64,000 nt of DNA. Origin: Tetrahymena elliotti 4EA. Taxonomy: Eukaryota > Ciliophora > Oligohymenophorea > Hymenostomatida > Tetrahymenidae. A program made the position numbers and the translations under genes. Below, piece by piece: positions 1 through 11,514 of the stretch. The notes beneath the pieces were generated by a model. The model made no database searches and was not told where the DNA came from. It saw only the letters and a list, made by a program, of their open reading frames with translations. How positions within the stretch are numbered: position 1 is the stretch's first letter; the number at the start of each line of letters is the position of its first letter. The DNA lies in contig JH720298.1 in the NCBI GenBank assembly GCA_000231825.2, forward strand, positions 1 through 64,000, given 5' to 3'.

Positions 1-460
1 AATCATAAATTAATCTCAATAATTTAAACATTTTAATCAAATTTTTTATTTTTAATTGAAAAATTATTAAAATTTTTGTAGTTCATTTTCTGAAAATAAA
101 GATATTTGTATCCTCTGTTTTTTGATGATTAAAATAAAAAATTCTTTTTGAGAAATTGTGAAATTTTGTTAAAAATAAAGAGTGTAAATTTTTTTTGAAT
201 TTTGAAAAGCAATTTAATGAAAATGTTTAATTTTAACAGATTTCATAAAAAACAAATTTAGTTTAATAGTTAATACAAGCTTAATGATTTATAACAAACT
301 TTATACAATTAGAAATAAAGATTAGAGAGTAGAAAATTTAATTTTAATAATTTGATCAATTTTATTTATTTATATTTATTTTATATATATATAAGATTAA
401 CTCATGATTGATAGTCATGATAGAGAAATGGTGGATTGGTAATGAATGATTGATGATTTT
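1..460. other. 3' flank, no gene seen
   Basis: Very A+T-rich DNA downstream of the first kinase gene. It contains short AT microsatellites and no reading frame with coding character in the ciliate code. It probably holds the 3' UTR of the minus-strand kinase gene that ends at 461. Confidence 0.6.
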
Positions 461-2860
461 TCATTTTACATTTAAGAAAAATGAAGCATTTTTTATTTTT
501 TTAAAAATAGAAGAATTGTTCATTTTTTCTGTAGATGAAGAGGAATTTTGTTTATTTATTTAGAAAGACTGAGAGTAATTAGTTCTAAAAGGAGAAGGAC
601 AATCGCTTTTTGGAGTTGATGTGGCAAAGTTACTCGATTTGTTAAGGGGGCTTTCAACAGATTCACTCATACTGAAAGAGTTAGATTTGTTGAAACTAAA
701 TTTATTAGTAACATTAAATATTCTATTTATCTTTTTCACACTAGATTGCAATTTATAAACAGATGAAGCCTTCTATGGTGAAAGTGAATCATCTGAGTTC
801 TATTCAATCTAGAGACTGTTAACCTTCTAAAGTTTTTACCTATTTATTTTAAAGAACAAAATTTAATTAATTTTGCTAATCTCATTTTAAACAAGAAAAT
901 GGATTGAAAAGAAAGCTTAATTCTTACTTATTCTATTCTATTTCTTTTTGTTAACAAACTAATTTCCTTTCTTCTTCGTTTAGTAAAGTAGGTAGCTTGA
1001 TGAGAATTTCATCTGCAGTAGGTCTTTTGTCAGGATTGTTTTCAAGCATTTACTTAATCAATTTTTACACTAAAAGGAGATTAATAAAATTATTTTGAAA
1101 CCAAAATATTTATTTACCTTAAGTTGGAACAGTTTTAAATTCTTCATTAAAAAAATTTGATTTCTGATTTATGTACTCAACTGAGGATGATAATGATTAT
1201 TGATAAGACTTTCCTGCAACCCTATTTCATAAAAAAAATTTATTACTTTTTATATTGATAGGTTAATAGCTTTCATACAATCTATAAAATATAGAACCGC
1301 AAGAGTAAATGTCACATTTTGTAGTTATATCTTTTTAGTTATTATTATAAGCAACTTCTGGGGCTTAATACCCATTAGGTTCTGAGTCAAAAGGAATCAT
1401 TTCATCTCCTAACTTTATATTTAAAATTAATTAATATCATTCATTATCAATAATCAAAGTTATATTCAAAATACCCATTTTTAAATTCATAATTTTTTTG
1501 TTTTATTTTACAAACTTTATCAATACTTTTTCAGACATAATTTTTTATTTTATATTTTAGTAGAATTTTACTCAGAGTAAAAAGTAAATATTAATATGGA
1601 TGAATCAATCAAACTTTTTACCATTAATAAATTATTATTTTGAAAAGTATTTGACTCAAAAAAACAAAATTTATTTGCATATGTTGTTGGTTTATCAAAA
1701 ATAAATTTTTTTGTGAATTTGATAAAATTTATTAATGATAAATTAAAAATTATTACTATTTATCATCCATAAATAAATAAAGATTTTTGGAATTGATAAG
1801 TTTGTCTTTATGTTAGAAAAAAACGAAAATCTTGTCTTACTTGTTGAAAATCTCTAGCACTAGTAATGAGTAGATTATAGGAGTTATTGTACTTGAATTA
1901 TATTGAATCTAGATTCAAGTTTCTTACTACAATGTTTTTAGAGTGTAGATATTTTAAGGCTTGGCATATTTGCTCAATAATCACACAAACTTCTTATAAT
2001 GTGAGGCTTTAAGTAACTCTCAATTTATCGCTAAGCTTCTTCCCTTCATAGTTTTAAACAACAATTTTGTAGGTGTTATCTGATTCGAAGTAATCAATTC
2101 CTTATATAATTAATTTGTGGTTTAGAGTTCTAAGCATTTTGACTTCATTCAAAAACTATTTCTATTTAATGAATTGAAAAGTAGGATTAATAAATATATG
2201 GCTTTTAAATTAATCAAATAAATTAATTACCTTTTCTTTTGCTAAATTAACTTTATTTTTTTAATAATTTCTGGAGATATAAGTAGAGCCATCAGATTTT
2301 CTTAACACTTGAGTTATCTAAAAAATACAAAGAGTTATAAATAAACTCCTTAATATTTAGAAATCGATGTTACCTAAACATGTTAATCTTGAGAAATGGG
2401 AGTTTGTAAGGAGTAATAGGAGTAGAAGTCTAGCTTGAAAATATATTATTTGAGATACTCGTCAATGATATCTTTATTGTCATACTCTATCTATACATAT
2501 GATTATTTTGGATACTTGTTGAACTAAATAAAGCACTATCTGGTTTCATCATCAACTATCATCTAGTAGGTTATTTTATCATTCAACTGCATAAAAGATA
2601 TATTTTATGTTCCCTATTTTAATATTTAAGTTGTTTCAAATATAAATTTGTCATCTTTAATCTTTTGTAACATTTACTTTACAAAATTGTAATTTATTTT
2701 CTTGCAGCTTGAGGAATCCCTAACCATGTAGACTCTCAAAAGGCTCAAGGGTATTGGAAATCTCTGCCTTGCAAGAGCTTGTATTTTAGTTGACATCATC
2801 TAAATGTGGTTAGCATTTTACCCATATGTTTCCAACCTTAGGGCTATTAAGAGCAGACAT
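461..2860 (-). CDS. Protein kinase-like protein, predicted pseudokinase
   Basis: The start is the ATG at 2860 (MSALNSPKVGNIW) and the stop is TGA at 461-463; TAA/TAG are read as Gln. An N-terminal region of about 150 residues resembles the starts of the next two kinase genes (a short IWVK-like motif). The kinase domain follows, then a Ser/Asn-rich tail. The kinase fold is clear: YLHSKNI in helix E, GYQAPEV for the APE motif, CDIYSCGSIFYRLY for subdomain IX and NPDKRPTADEIL near the end. The catalytic residues are changed: the HRDLKPEN position reads VRNLNLDS, so the catalytic Asp is Asn, and the DFG position reads TSARDF. The VAIK lysine region reads TYISRNY. Several short introns are present, for example a 48-nt one at 1070-1117. 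The likely role is a non-catalytic scaffold or allosteric partner. The fold call is firm; exact exon ends are not. Confidence 0.75.
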
Positions 2861-3779
2861 AAAAACTTGCTGAATAAATTGATTGTTTTTGATTAAATAA
2901 TATGCTTTTATTTGCTTTGTGTATTTATTAATTTATTTATCAATTATTGTTAATAATAATAATTCTTAAGTTTTATCTAATCTTCTTATTTAATTTCTTT
3001 GGCACTTTATGAAAATGTTACCAGTAACTTCTACTTTGGCTATCGTAAGCAAAGCTGATTTATTAGCTTGAAAGAAGACGTACAGCTTTAATTTTTAAAA
3101 AACATTGGTGATTTACATTGTAATACTATTTAAAATTTTACTAGCAAGCAAAAGAAAATGGTTTTGTTTAATTGTAGAAAAAAGTCGTTGTTAAGATAGT
3201 AAATTAAGCATTTTATCATTAATGATATAGCCATATTATAAAGTCATCATAATCCATTCTTACTATTCCTTATAGTGCAAAATTAAATAAAAAATTACCA
3301 AAAAAGAAAATATTTCTATTTCTATTACGAAAAAATGTTTTTTAAACAGAAATTAATGACTGAATAAATAGTTGAAATAATTTTTTTACAAGTTTACAGA
3401 AGTATGTTTAATTTATTTTAAAAATGCAAATAATGTATAAATAAGAATAATTTATTTAGTTTATATTTATATATGTAATCCAGCCAATCAATCAATTCTA
3501 GTATAATTTAACTCTTTGTTGTTGGATAAAAAAGATAGATAGATTGATTTAATTTTAACATTAAAATTTTCTTTCATTCAATAGAATACTCATTCGTTAG
3601 AGTTAAAGACCCAGAAAAAATCAAATAATAATTTATTTACTAGTTGAAGTTTGTGTAATTATTATTTTTATTAGATTAAATTTCAAGTAAATGTTGAATT
3701 CTAAATTTTAATCAAAACAACCAATCAATCAATCTATCATTCATTCATTTATTCATTCATTTAAACATTAATTAATCAA
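2861..3779. other. Intergenic, simple-repeat DNA
   Basis: This separates two minus-strand kinase genes. It is A+T-rich with ATTC/AATC-type microsatellites, strongest near 3720-3780. No coding frame was recognised. The part next to 2860 should contain the promoter of the pseudokinase gene, but no defined element could be read. Confidence 0.6.
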
Positions 3780-5889
3780 TCATCTTAGCTCAGATGAAAT
3801 AAAAGAACTTTTTTGAGTAAATTAAGATTTATTCTTCATGTTATCAATTGACTCTCTAAAAGTTTGAGAATATGTTTTTTTCAAGCTATATTTTATGCTT
3901 GAACAAGGTTTTTAAATTGAGTAAGCACTTATTTTTAAGATTGGACTACGGTTAGGAGAAAACTGTGTTTGACATTTTGCCTATGGAGTATTTGTTTTAA
4001 ATTTTTTAATAGGGCTCTTTAACTCTGCTTCAAAGCTTAGCAAATCTTCAATTTTTTCTTTGAAAGACCTACCAATTCTAATTTCAGGAGATTCTGTTCT
4101 TAAGTTTGAGTTATATTAAGTTATAGCAGAACTTGAGTAAAGATTTTTCTTATCAGAGCTTTATTTAGGAGAAGTAAATGCACAGATTGAAGAGCCTGTA
4201 CTTTATTTGTTATTGAAGCTACTCTTAAATCCACTAAAAAGAATAAAAAAATATTAATTTTTTAAGGAATTATTATAAAGCTATTTTAATTACTTTTATG
4301 ATATATTATTTATCTGATTATTGCAAAAGTATTAGTCATCATCTCCTTCTAAACGATAAAATCCTGACAAGAGGGCTTATTCTGCAGATATTCTTTTCAC
4401 TGGATTAATTTCTAGCATACCCTTTATGATCTTTTAAACTAAATAAAATCAGATATAATTTTTTATATTTTGTTTCTAAGCATTTAATATATTATTTACT
4501 TTATTATGGGTATTATGATATCTGGGAGGATGATAAATCAATTTTAAATTTCTTGTTTTCCATAAGGATTTATTCTACATTCTTCCCATTAAAAACTGGT
4601 TTTCCAGCAACTCTAAATAAAAATTAAAATTAATTTATTCATTAAATTTTTAAAATAAGAAATTCTTTACATTCTATAAAATAGTAAACCACAAGAAAAC
4701 ATATCTGTTTTAACACCACAAGCTTTTCCATCTTTAGAATTCAAGACTTCTGGTGCAATATAGCCTGGAGATCCACATTTAGGCAAAACAAAATCCTAGT
4801 AAAGCTTTTTATTAAAATAGTATTTTTAATATATTTTTAACAATTTAAAAAATAATTTTATTACATCTTGAGCAAATCCAATATCTGCAATTACTATTTC
4901 AAAAGAATTAGCATCTCTTAATAAAATATTTTCAGGCTTTAAGTCTCTATGCATGATATTTAAAGAGTGGATGTATTGGAGCCCTTCTAAAATTTATTGC
5001 ATAATAAAGCAAGCATCAGCTAATTTGATAGATTTGATCTACTGTAATTTATATTCTAGGGTTTTTCCACTGTAGTACTCTAAAACAATCTTATATGCAT
5101 TATCAGTTTCAAAATATTCTACTCCTTTTAATATACTTTTGTGGTTCAATCTGCGCAATAAGTTAATTTCATTCATCAATTCTTTCTAAAATTTAAAATT
5201 AAGTTTAAAATTAGCTGCGATTTCTGTGATTAGTTTATATTTTACTTTATTTTAAACACTGCTGTTCACTCTGTTTTTTGAGATATTTTTTACAGCAAAT
5301 TTTTATCCTGTTAATTTATGTCTTGCTAATGAAACCTATGAAATTAATTAATAATTAACAGTTTGCTTTATAAATTTTAGAATTTTTTACTTAAGAATAA
5401 GTTCCGTTTCCAATTAAATCAACGATATCATATGAAGAATAAAAGTCATTCTTAAATATTATTTTATTGAGCTACTTATCAACAAGACTGATATCTTCTT
5501 ACTACATCATTATGTAAGAATGCATTTATTTTTTTGAAAATTTAATGTAGCTAACTTATTTATTAGCATCATAATATGTGTTATATTAAACTTCTTCATT
5601 GAGCTAAATGAAACAGATATTATTTTCTTACTTTTTTATTATTTTAAAATGTTTAAATCAATAAAAGCTTTTCTCTTAAGAAATATCTTTTTAATTTTAA
5701 TTAAATTTTAAAAGTTAAAGTTCTTACAATGGAATAAACTATCTTCTATTCATATATTTTTAATACTCCATTTTCATTATCTTTTTAATAAGCTTCTAAG
5801 CTATCACAAATCTAAGCTGAAACACGGAGAAGTTCTTTTTCAGCCTCCAAAGATGGGATTGTTTTGACCCAAATGCTATGTTTATTCAT
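3780..5889 (-). CDS. Serine/threonine protein kinase
   Basis: The start is the ATG at 5889 ([20 protein letters not shown]) and the stop is TGA at 3780-3782. It shares its layout with the genes on either side: a short N-terminal domain with IWVK, a kinase domain, then a Ser-rich tail ending SSFISSELR. The catalytic motifs are intact: [22 protein letters not shown], a degenerate MFSCGLLF in subdomain IX, and [12 protein letters not shown]. The metal-binding DFG reads DIG (IADIGFAQ); this keeps the Asp and Gly, so activity is plausible. Short AT-rich introns interrupt the gene, including around 4800-4860. It is probably a soluble Ser/Thr kinase of unknown substrate, and is the one of the three local paralogues with the most standard active site. 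Confidence 0.82.
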
Positions 5890-7925
5890 TAGTGTTTATT
5901 TGATATCTTTTATTTTAAAATTAGTACTTTTTATATCTTTTTAATTTAAAAAAATTATCTCATTTTTCAAATGAAGTTCTTTAATTAAAAAGACTGAAAT
6001 AGAAAATAAGCAACTCCCTGAAAAAACAAAGAAATTAATGAAAAAGGTAAAAGAAATTAATTAAAAAGGAAATAGAAATTAAATGATATAAATTTCGAGT
6101 AGATAATGTAATGATAAAAAACTGTATTATCTATATAGAAAAATCAAAAAATTATTTTTACCCTGAATCCTGGGAAAAGTGATTTGTCTTTTCAACTTAA
6201 AAATGAAAAATTATTTTAAAAAAATAGATCTAAGAATAATTTATTCCTTCTAAATATGAGACGAGTAAAAATAGCTTGTTAAAACAAATAAATAACTTTT
6301 TTAAAGATAATCAAGAGTTTAATTTTGTGTTTCTGAAGAAATCATGATAAATCATTGCAAATAATTTAAATTTAGGAATAGAAAGTAAAGAAAGATCTAA
6401 ATTATCTAAAGAAATTAATATAAAAAAGCTGACTGGCTGGTAGGCTGGTTATAATTAACTTAGAAAATTAAATTAATTCTGAAAATTTTGATTGATAGAA
6501 AACACGATTAATTATTTTTAAATTTTTACATGCGAAAATTGATTTCAAAGAAAGATTTAGCTCAATAATTCCTGAATTAGTAATATTTGAATAATTAAAT
6601 ATCTCTAAATATCTAACTTTAGATTTCTAAATATCTTTTACAAAAAATATCAATTTTTTTTTTTCACTTAAATAGGTAGATTTAATTTGTGAAATTTGAG
6701 AGATAACTAAGCCATTCATTATAATATCAATCATTATTTTCTTTTCTTATGATATTTTTATCATATTCTCTTAATAGAGATCATTAATATGTATTCATTT
6801 TTTTCTCTCAGTCTGTAACTTTAATTTTTGAACAAATTTCGATTGGTATCTTAATTTTAAGTTAAAAGATATCAAAGAATTTCTAGATACTTTAATCTAA
6901 TATTTAATAATATATTCTCTTGGTCTTTTTAATATCTGTCTAATTAATATTCAAGCTAAAATGGATTTCATTCAATTTTATGGTTTCTTCCTAAAAATTT
7001 TATATGAACTTAATTTTAAATTTATTTACCTTAAATCCTCATTAATTTTCACCAACCCCCTCCTCAAACTCATAAAGAATTAAATGGTGATATTAAACTT
7101 ATTTATTTATAAATATTCAGAAAATTTGGTGATAATTTATGAGGATTTACAGTATTTGTCTTATCAATAATTATCTTTAATTGAAATATTTATTAGCTCT
7201 TTACATTTTTAACAAATTTTTACTTTTTTGGCACCCATTTAAAATTGTAACCTAATTCTAACTAAATAAAAATGAAAATTTCATTTTTGTTATTTTTTGG
7301 AAAGAATTTATTTTCTTTCTTAATGTAATTGATTTATAGTATTAATTTACTTTTTAATTTTTCTTATGTTAAAAACAAAAATGGTCTTCTCATTTTTTAT
7401 TAAAATTAAGACTATTAAAATCTTTTAAGATTTAAAAAATAATAAATAAATATTAAAAGTAAAAATAATCGAAATTTGCTAAATTAAATTTTTTATGATT
7501 ATTAATGTAATTAAAATAACATTTTTATTTTAAGTTTTTGATTAAAATTATTATATTTTGGATGTAGGTTATCTAGCTTTTTAACTTTAGAATAAATAAT
7601 ACATAATAAAAAAAATAAATAATTTTTAGTTTAAAAATCTTTTTAAAACAACAGTAAAAAACTAATTTTGCTATTTGATGAATTTACTAATCTTTTACTA
7701 AAGAAGAATACTACAAAGATTATATTATTTAAAGACAAATATATTTATTTAATGTTTTATTAAACTAAAATATATAAATATTTAGTATTTAATATTAATT
7801 TATTTATTTTGACTGTGTATTTGATAGATAGATAGTTATTTAGTGATTTAGTTTTTTTTGTGAGTTTTTGTTTCTTTATTTTATTTTTACTTCTTTATAT
7901 ATACTATTTTTATTTGTTTATTTCT
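5890..7925. other. Intergenic, about 2 kb
   Basis: Extremely A+T-rich spacer between two kinase genes of the same strand. No frame with coding character was found on either strand. A short slightly GC-richer patch at about 6428-6450 and another at about 7050-7080 were noted, but nothing could be assigned to them. Confidence 0.6.
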
Positions 7926-10294
7926 TCACTTTGCAATGTGATTTTTTCCATTTTCTTCATGTGAGCTTTTTTTTGAATAAAGTATCTTATTATTGCTGAC
8001 TGATGCCATTTTCTTGGTCCCTGAATTAATTGGACTATCTTAAGGAGTATGGCAATCAACTAGTTTAATCTTGCTAACTTTTTTTTCAGGACTGATTTCT
8101 TTACTTACTCTTTACTTGATAAGGGAATTTTTTCTTAGATTCTTAGTTTATTCTTCTTTACTAATTATATTTTTTTTTGGTTACAATTCTGAAATTTCAA
8201 TTGAAGTTTATTTGCTATATTAAGATTTTTTCATTCCATCAGTTTTATCTTTATTGACAGGTTTCATGTGAGGACTATTTGGTAATGAGTTATTACTACT
8301 TAAAGAAGAAGTTGATCCTTTTTGTGAATGTATTCCATTTAAGGAATTATGAAGAGAGCCTATATTATGCAGCTGAACTGACTGTCTCTATTTATGTGGA
8401 CTTGAAGGGTTTAGTCTAACTTACTCTAACTAAGTTCCTGTATTTTTTCTTTTGTGAAGCTTTGATCTTTAAGAAAAATAAAATTATATTGATTATTTCT
8501 GATGAATTTAAAATTAGTTTTGGGTTTGGTAGATTAATCAAGGCAAAACAAAATATATTTTATTGGAGTTGGCTTAAAAAATTTAAGAATTATTAAATAT
8601 TTAGTTAGATTTTTTAATTGAAAAATGTAAAATCGAATAATTTTTAAATATTTTTTACTTTAATAAGTTTTTACAAAAATATTGTTGTTATTCTGCATTC
8701 AGCCTATAAAAAAAAGTGTCCAGCGCTTCTTAAGCAGAGATTCTTTTTTCTGGATTAATTTAAAGCATATTTTCAATCACCTTTTATACTGATAAATTAT
8801 ATGTATTTTATTTAATTATTTCTGAATTTAGTAAAAGAATTTATTACTCTACTAGGGCAACTTTTTAAATTCTGCTGAAGTCAAGTCTACTTTACATTTT
8901 TTATTTTCTTCTAATACCTCTACATGAGATTTTCCCTAAAACAGAGGCTCCCCCATTACTCTTTATTAAAAATTGTTTAAAAGAGGATTTTAAGAATAAA
9001 TTTTACAGCCTATAAAATAAGCATCCACAAGAGAAAATATCACTCTTGACATCATAATCGGTCCCAATAGTGGAATTAAGTATCTCCGGAGCTACATAAC
9101 CTGGTGTTCCACATTTTTTAAAAACAAAGTTTTCATTTACCTTTTATTATCATAATATAAAATAATAAGTAAATTAATTAATTAACTATTTTTACATCTT
9201 AAGATAAACCCATATCACTAATAACAACGTCAAATGAGTCTTTATCGCAGAATAAAATGTTATCTGGTTTTAAATCTCTATGCATAATATTATTCTAGTG
9301 TAAATATGAAAAACCCTAAAGAATTTATCTCATCATATCACAAATTTAAAACAAAGTAAAACCTTGTGATTTCTCTAGTTTCTATTCCAACGACCCTCCT
9401 TCATAGTAATGCAACACAAATTTGTATTAGTTATCTGTCTGAAAGAATTCATATGATTTAACAATTTTATCATGGTTGACTCTACGTAGAAGATTAATTT
9501 CATTCAATAACTCTTTCTTTTAATAGAATAAAATAATTGTTAGTGGTATATCTTTTTACATTTTTTGTTAAAAATAAAAAAAAAGAAAGCTCTACTTTAT
9601 TTTAATCATTTAAGGCGATTCTATTTTTTTAAATAGATTTGATTGCATATTATTTGTTATCTCTTTTACTTTTTGCCAAAGTAACCTTATATTAAATTAA
9701 ATGAATTTTTATTAGTTTAAATCGCAAACAAAAAAAACTATAAAAAATGAATGAAAACTACTTGTGAAAAGCTACCATTTCCAATATAGCTGATTATTTC
9801 GTAATTCTCTGAAAAATCTTACTTAAAAATTTTGTTTTTCAGCAGCAAGTCAATTTAATCGATGGAATCTTAACTCATTTTCACATAAGTTTCCTTACCA
9901 AATTTACTGAGCTTTAACAAGCATGACTCATGATTGTATAAAGTAGAATAAGTTAATTATTCTAGAATTCTAATGAAAGCAACAACAAATCCTTACTAAA
10001 TATACACAAATAATAGATTAATTCTTTATTTTTAATTCATTAAATTAAGTTAAATGCTTGAATGCTATAAAAACCTAGCACTAATAGTAATAAGAGTTTT
10101 ACTTGAGTAAATGTTATTTTTTCTTCATTGACTTTAATCAATCCTTCTCCGAAAATAGACAAGAAAGGGTCTCTTTAATCAGAGATTTAGGCAGGAAATG
10201 AGAGAGTATCTAAGTCATAATCTTTGCAATTGTTGCAAACAGTCCACACTTAAAGATTAGTAGTATTATTGAGAATATTTGTTGAATCTGACAT
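7926..10294 (-). CDS. Serine/threonine protein kinase
   Basis: The start is the ATG at 10294 (MSDSTNILNNTTNLQVW) and the stop is TGA at 7926-7928. It is the third member of the local family: an N-terminal domain with a VWTV motif where the others have IWVK, a kinase domain, and a long Ser/Lys/Asn-rich tail. Motifs are HRDLKPDNILF, CGTPGYVAPEI, SDIFSCGCLFYRL and a conventional end of the domain. The DFG motif reads DMG (ISDMGLSQD). It is predicted active. Introns are short and AT-rich. The shared architecture and strand of the three genes point to local duplication followed by strong divergence. Substrate and pathway cannot be told from sequence. Confidence 0.82.
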
Positions 10295-11514
10295 ATTTAA
10301 TATATTTTTTATATTTACTTTAGCCTTATTTCTACTTTTAATGATTAAACTTTTTTTTCAATTTTAATTAAAATCTTGTAAAATAACACCCCTAATCTAC
10401 TAATCTAGAAACAATATATATATTCAATCCTTTTTTTGCCTTTCTTTCTAATTAAATTTCTTAATTGAATCTAAATTAACTATCATGAGAAACTTTAAAA
10501 TTTAATAATTTTTATTGTAATGCTTTCAATATCGCAAATTAAGTCAATCAGTTTACAATAAAATACTCAATTTTTCATTTTTATTTGTTTTTTAAATGCT
10601 TTATTTTATTTTGCTTTATTGAACAGATTTCTTTGAACATCTCTCTATCAAAAATTATTTGAGTATTTTTAATCTTGCTTATGTCATTCATTATATATAC
10701 AAAAAAGAAAATTCTAAATATATTTACTTTCTAGATTAATATTTTTTCAAAATGAATTAACTCCATATTGATTATATTTATTTAAATTGTAAATTTGATT
10801 GTCTGTCTATTTCTAATTATTTATATTTTTACTTGTTTATTATTAAAAAAGCAAAAAGAAAGATAGTTTTTTGAATAATAAATTTACCTTTAAGAATAAA
10901 CATTGTTTGGCTTGAGGTAAAAAAAAAACATTTTTAATTTTAGGTATTAATTATTTAATAGAATGCAAAATATTTATTACAAATCTTTTTCTTATTATTA
11001 AGATAAACGAAAAAATTATTATCTGCCTCTTCTCTGTACTATCAAATAAGGAATAAGTTATGTAAATTCTCTCTTACTTTGTTCTCAAAAATTCATTACA
11101 CAATAAAATTATTTAAATAAAAGAGAAAAGTAGGAAAAAAAGAAGAATTTTAAAAACATAGGTAAAATAGGGTTGTTTCTCAATATTTTTTTCCTTAAAC
11201 CATCAAACCTCATATCTGCAAATCTAAAGTATGAGCAAATGAGAAAAAGGATTTGCAAAAAAATAAACTCACAATAAATTAAATTGTACTACTTGATTAT
11301 TTTTATTATCAAATATTAAAGTATTTTTTTCTTAATTTTTCGGCTTCAGTTACTTTCTACACCATTTTTATTTGAGTCTGTCTGTTATGGCGTTAAATTA
11401 ATTGGATAATTTTAAAAGAAATTTAGTATTTATAAATCATAAAAAAGTCGAATAAAAAGAAAGTAATTTATAAAGAAAATATGAATAATGACATAAATGT
11501 AAATATGTAACAAC
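10295..11514. other. Intergenic, no gene seen
   Basis: A+T-rich spacer upstream of the third kinase gene and downstream of the E1-like gene, both on the minus strand. No reading frame with coding character was recognised. Confidence 0.55.

Noticed and set aside
3720..3780. Short repeated ATTC/AATC words considered as an array
   Set aside because: A simple microsatellite without spacers; not a CRISPR or regulatory array, and this is a eukaryotic genome.
8000..8460. Ser/Lys-rich C-terminal tail of the third kinase considered as a separate gene
   Set aside because: It is in the same frame and strand with no ATG/TGA boundary, and the sister genes have similar tails.
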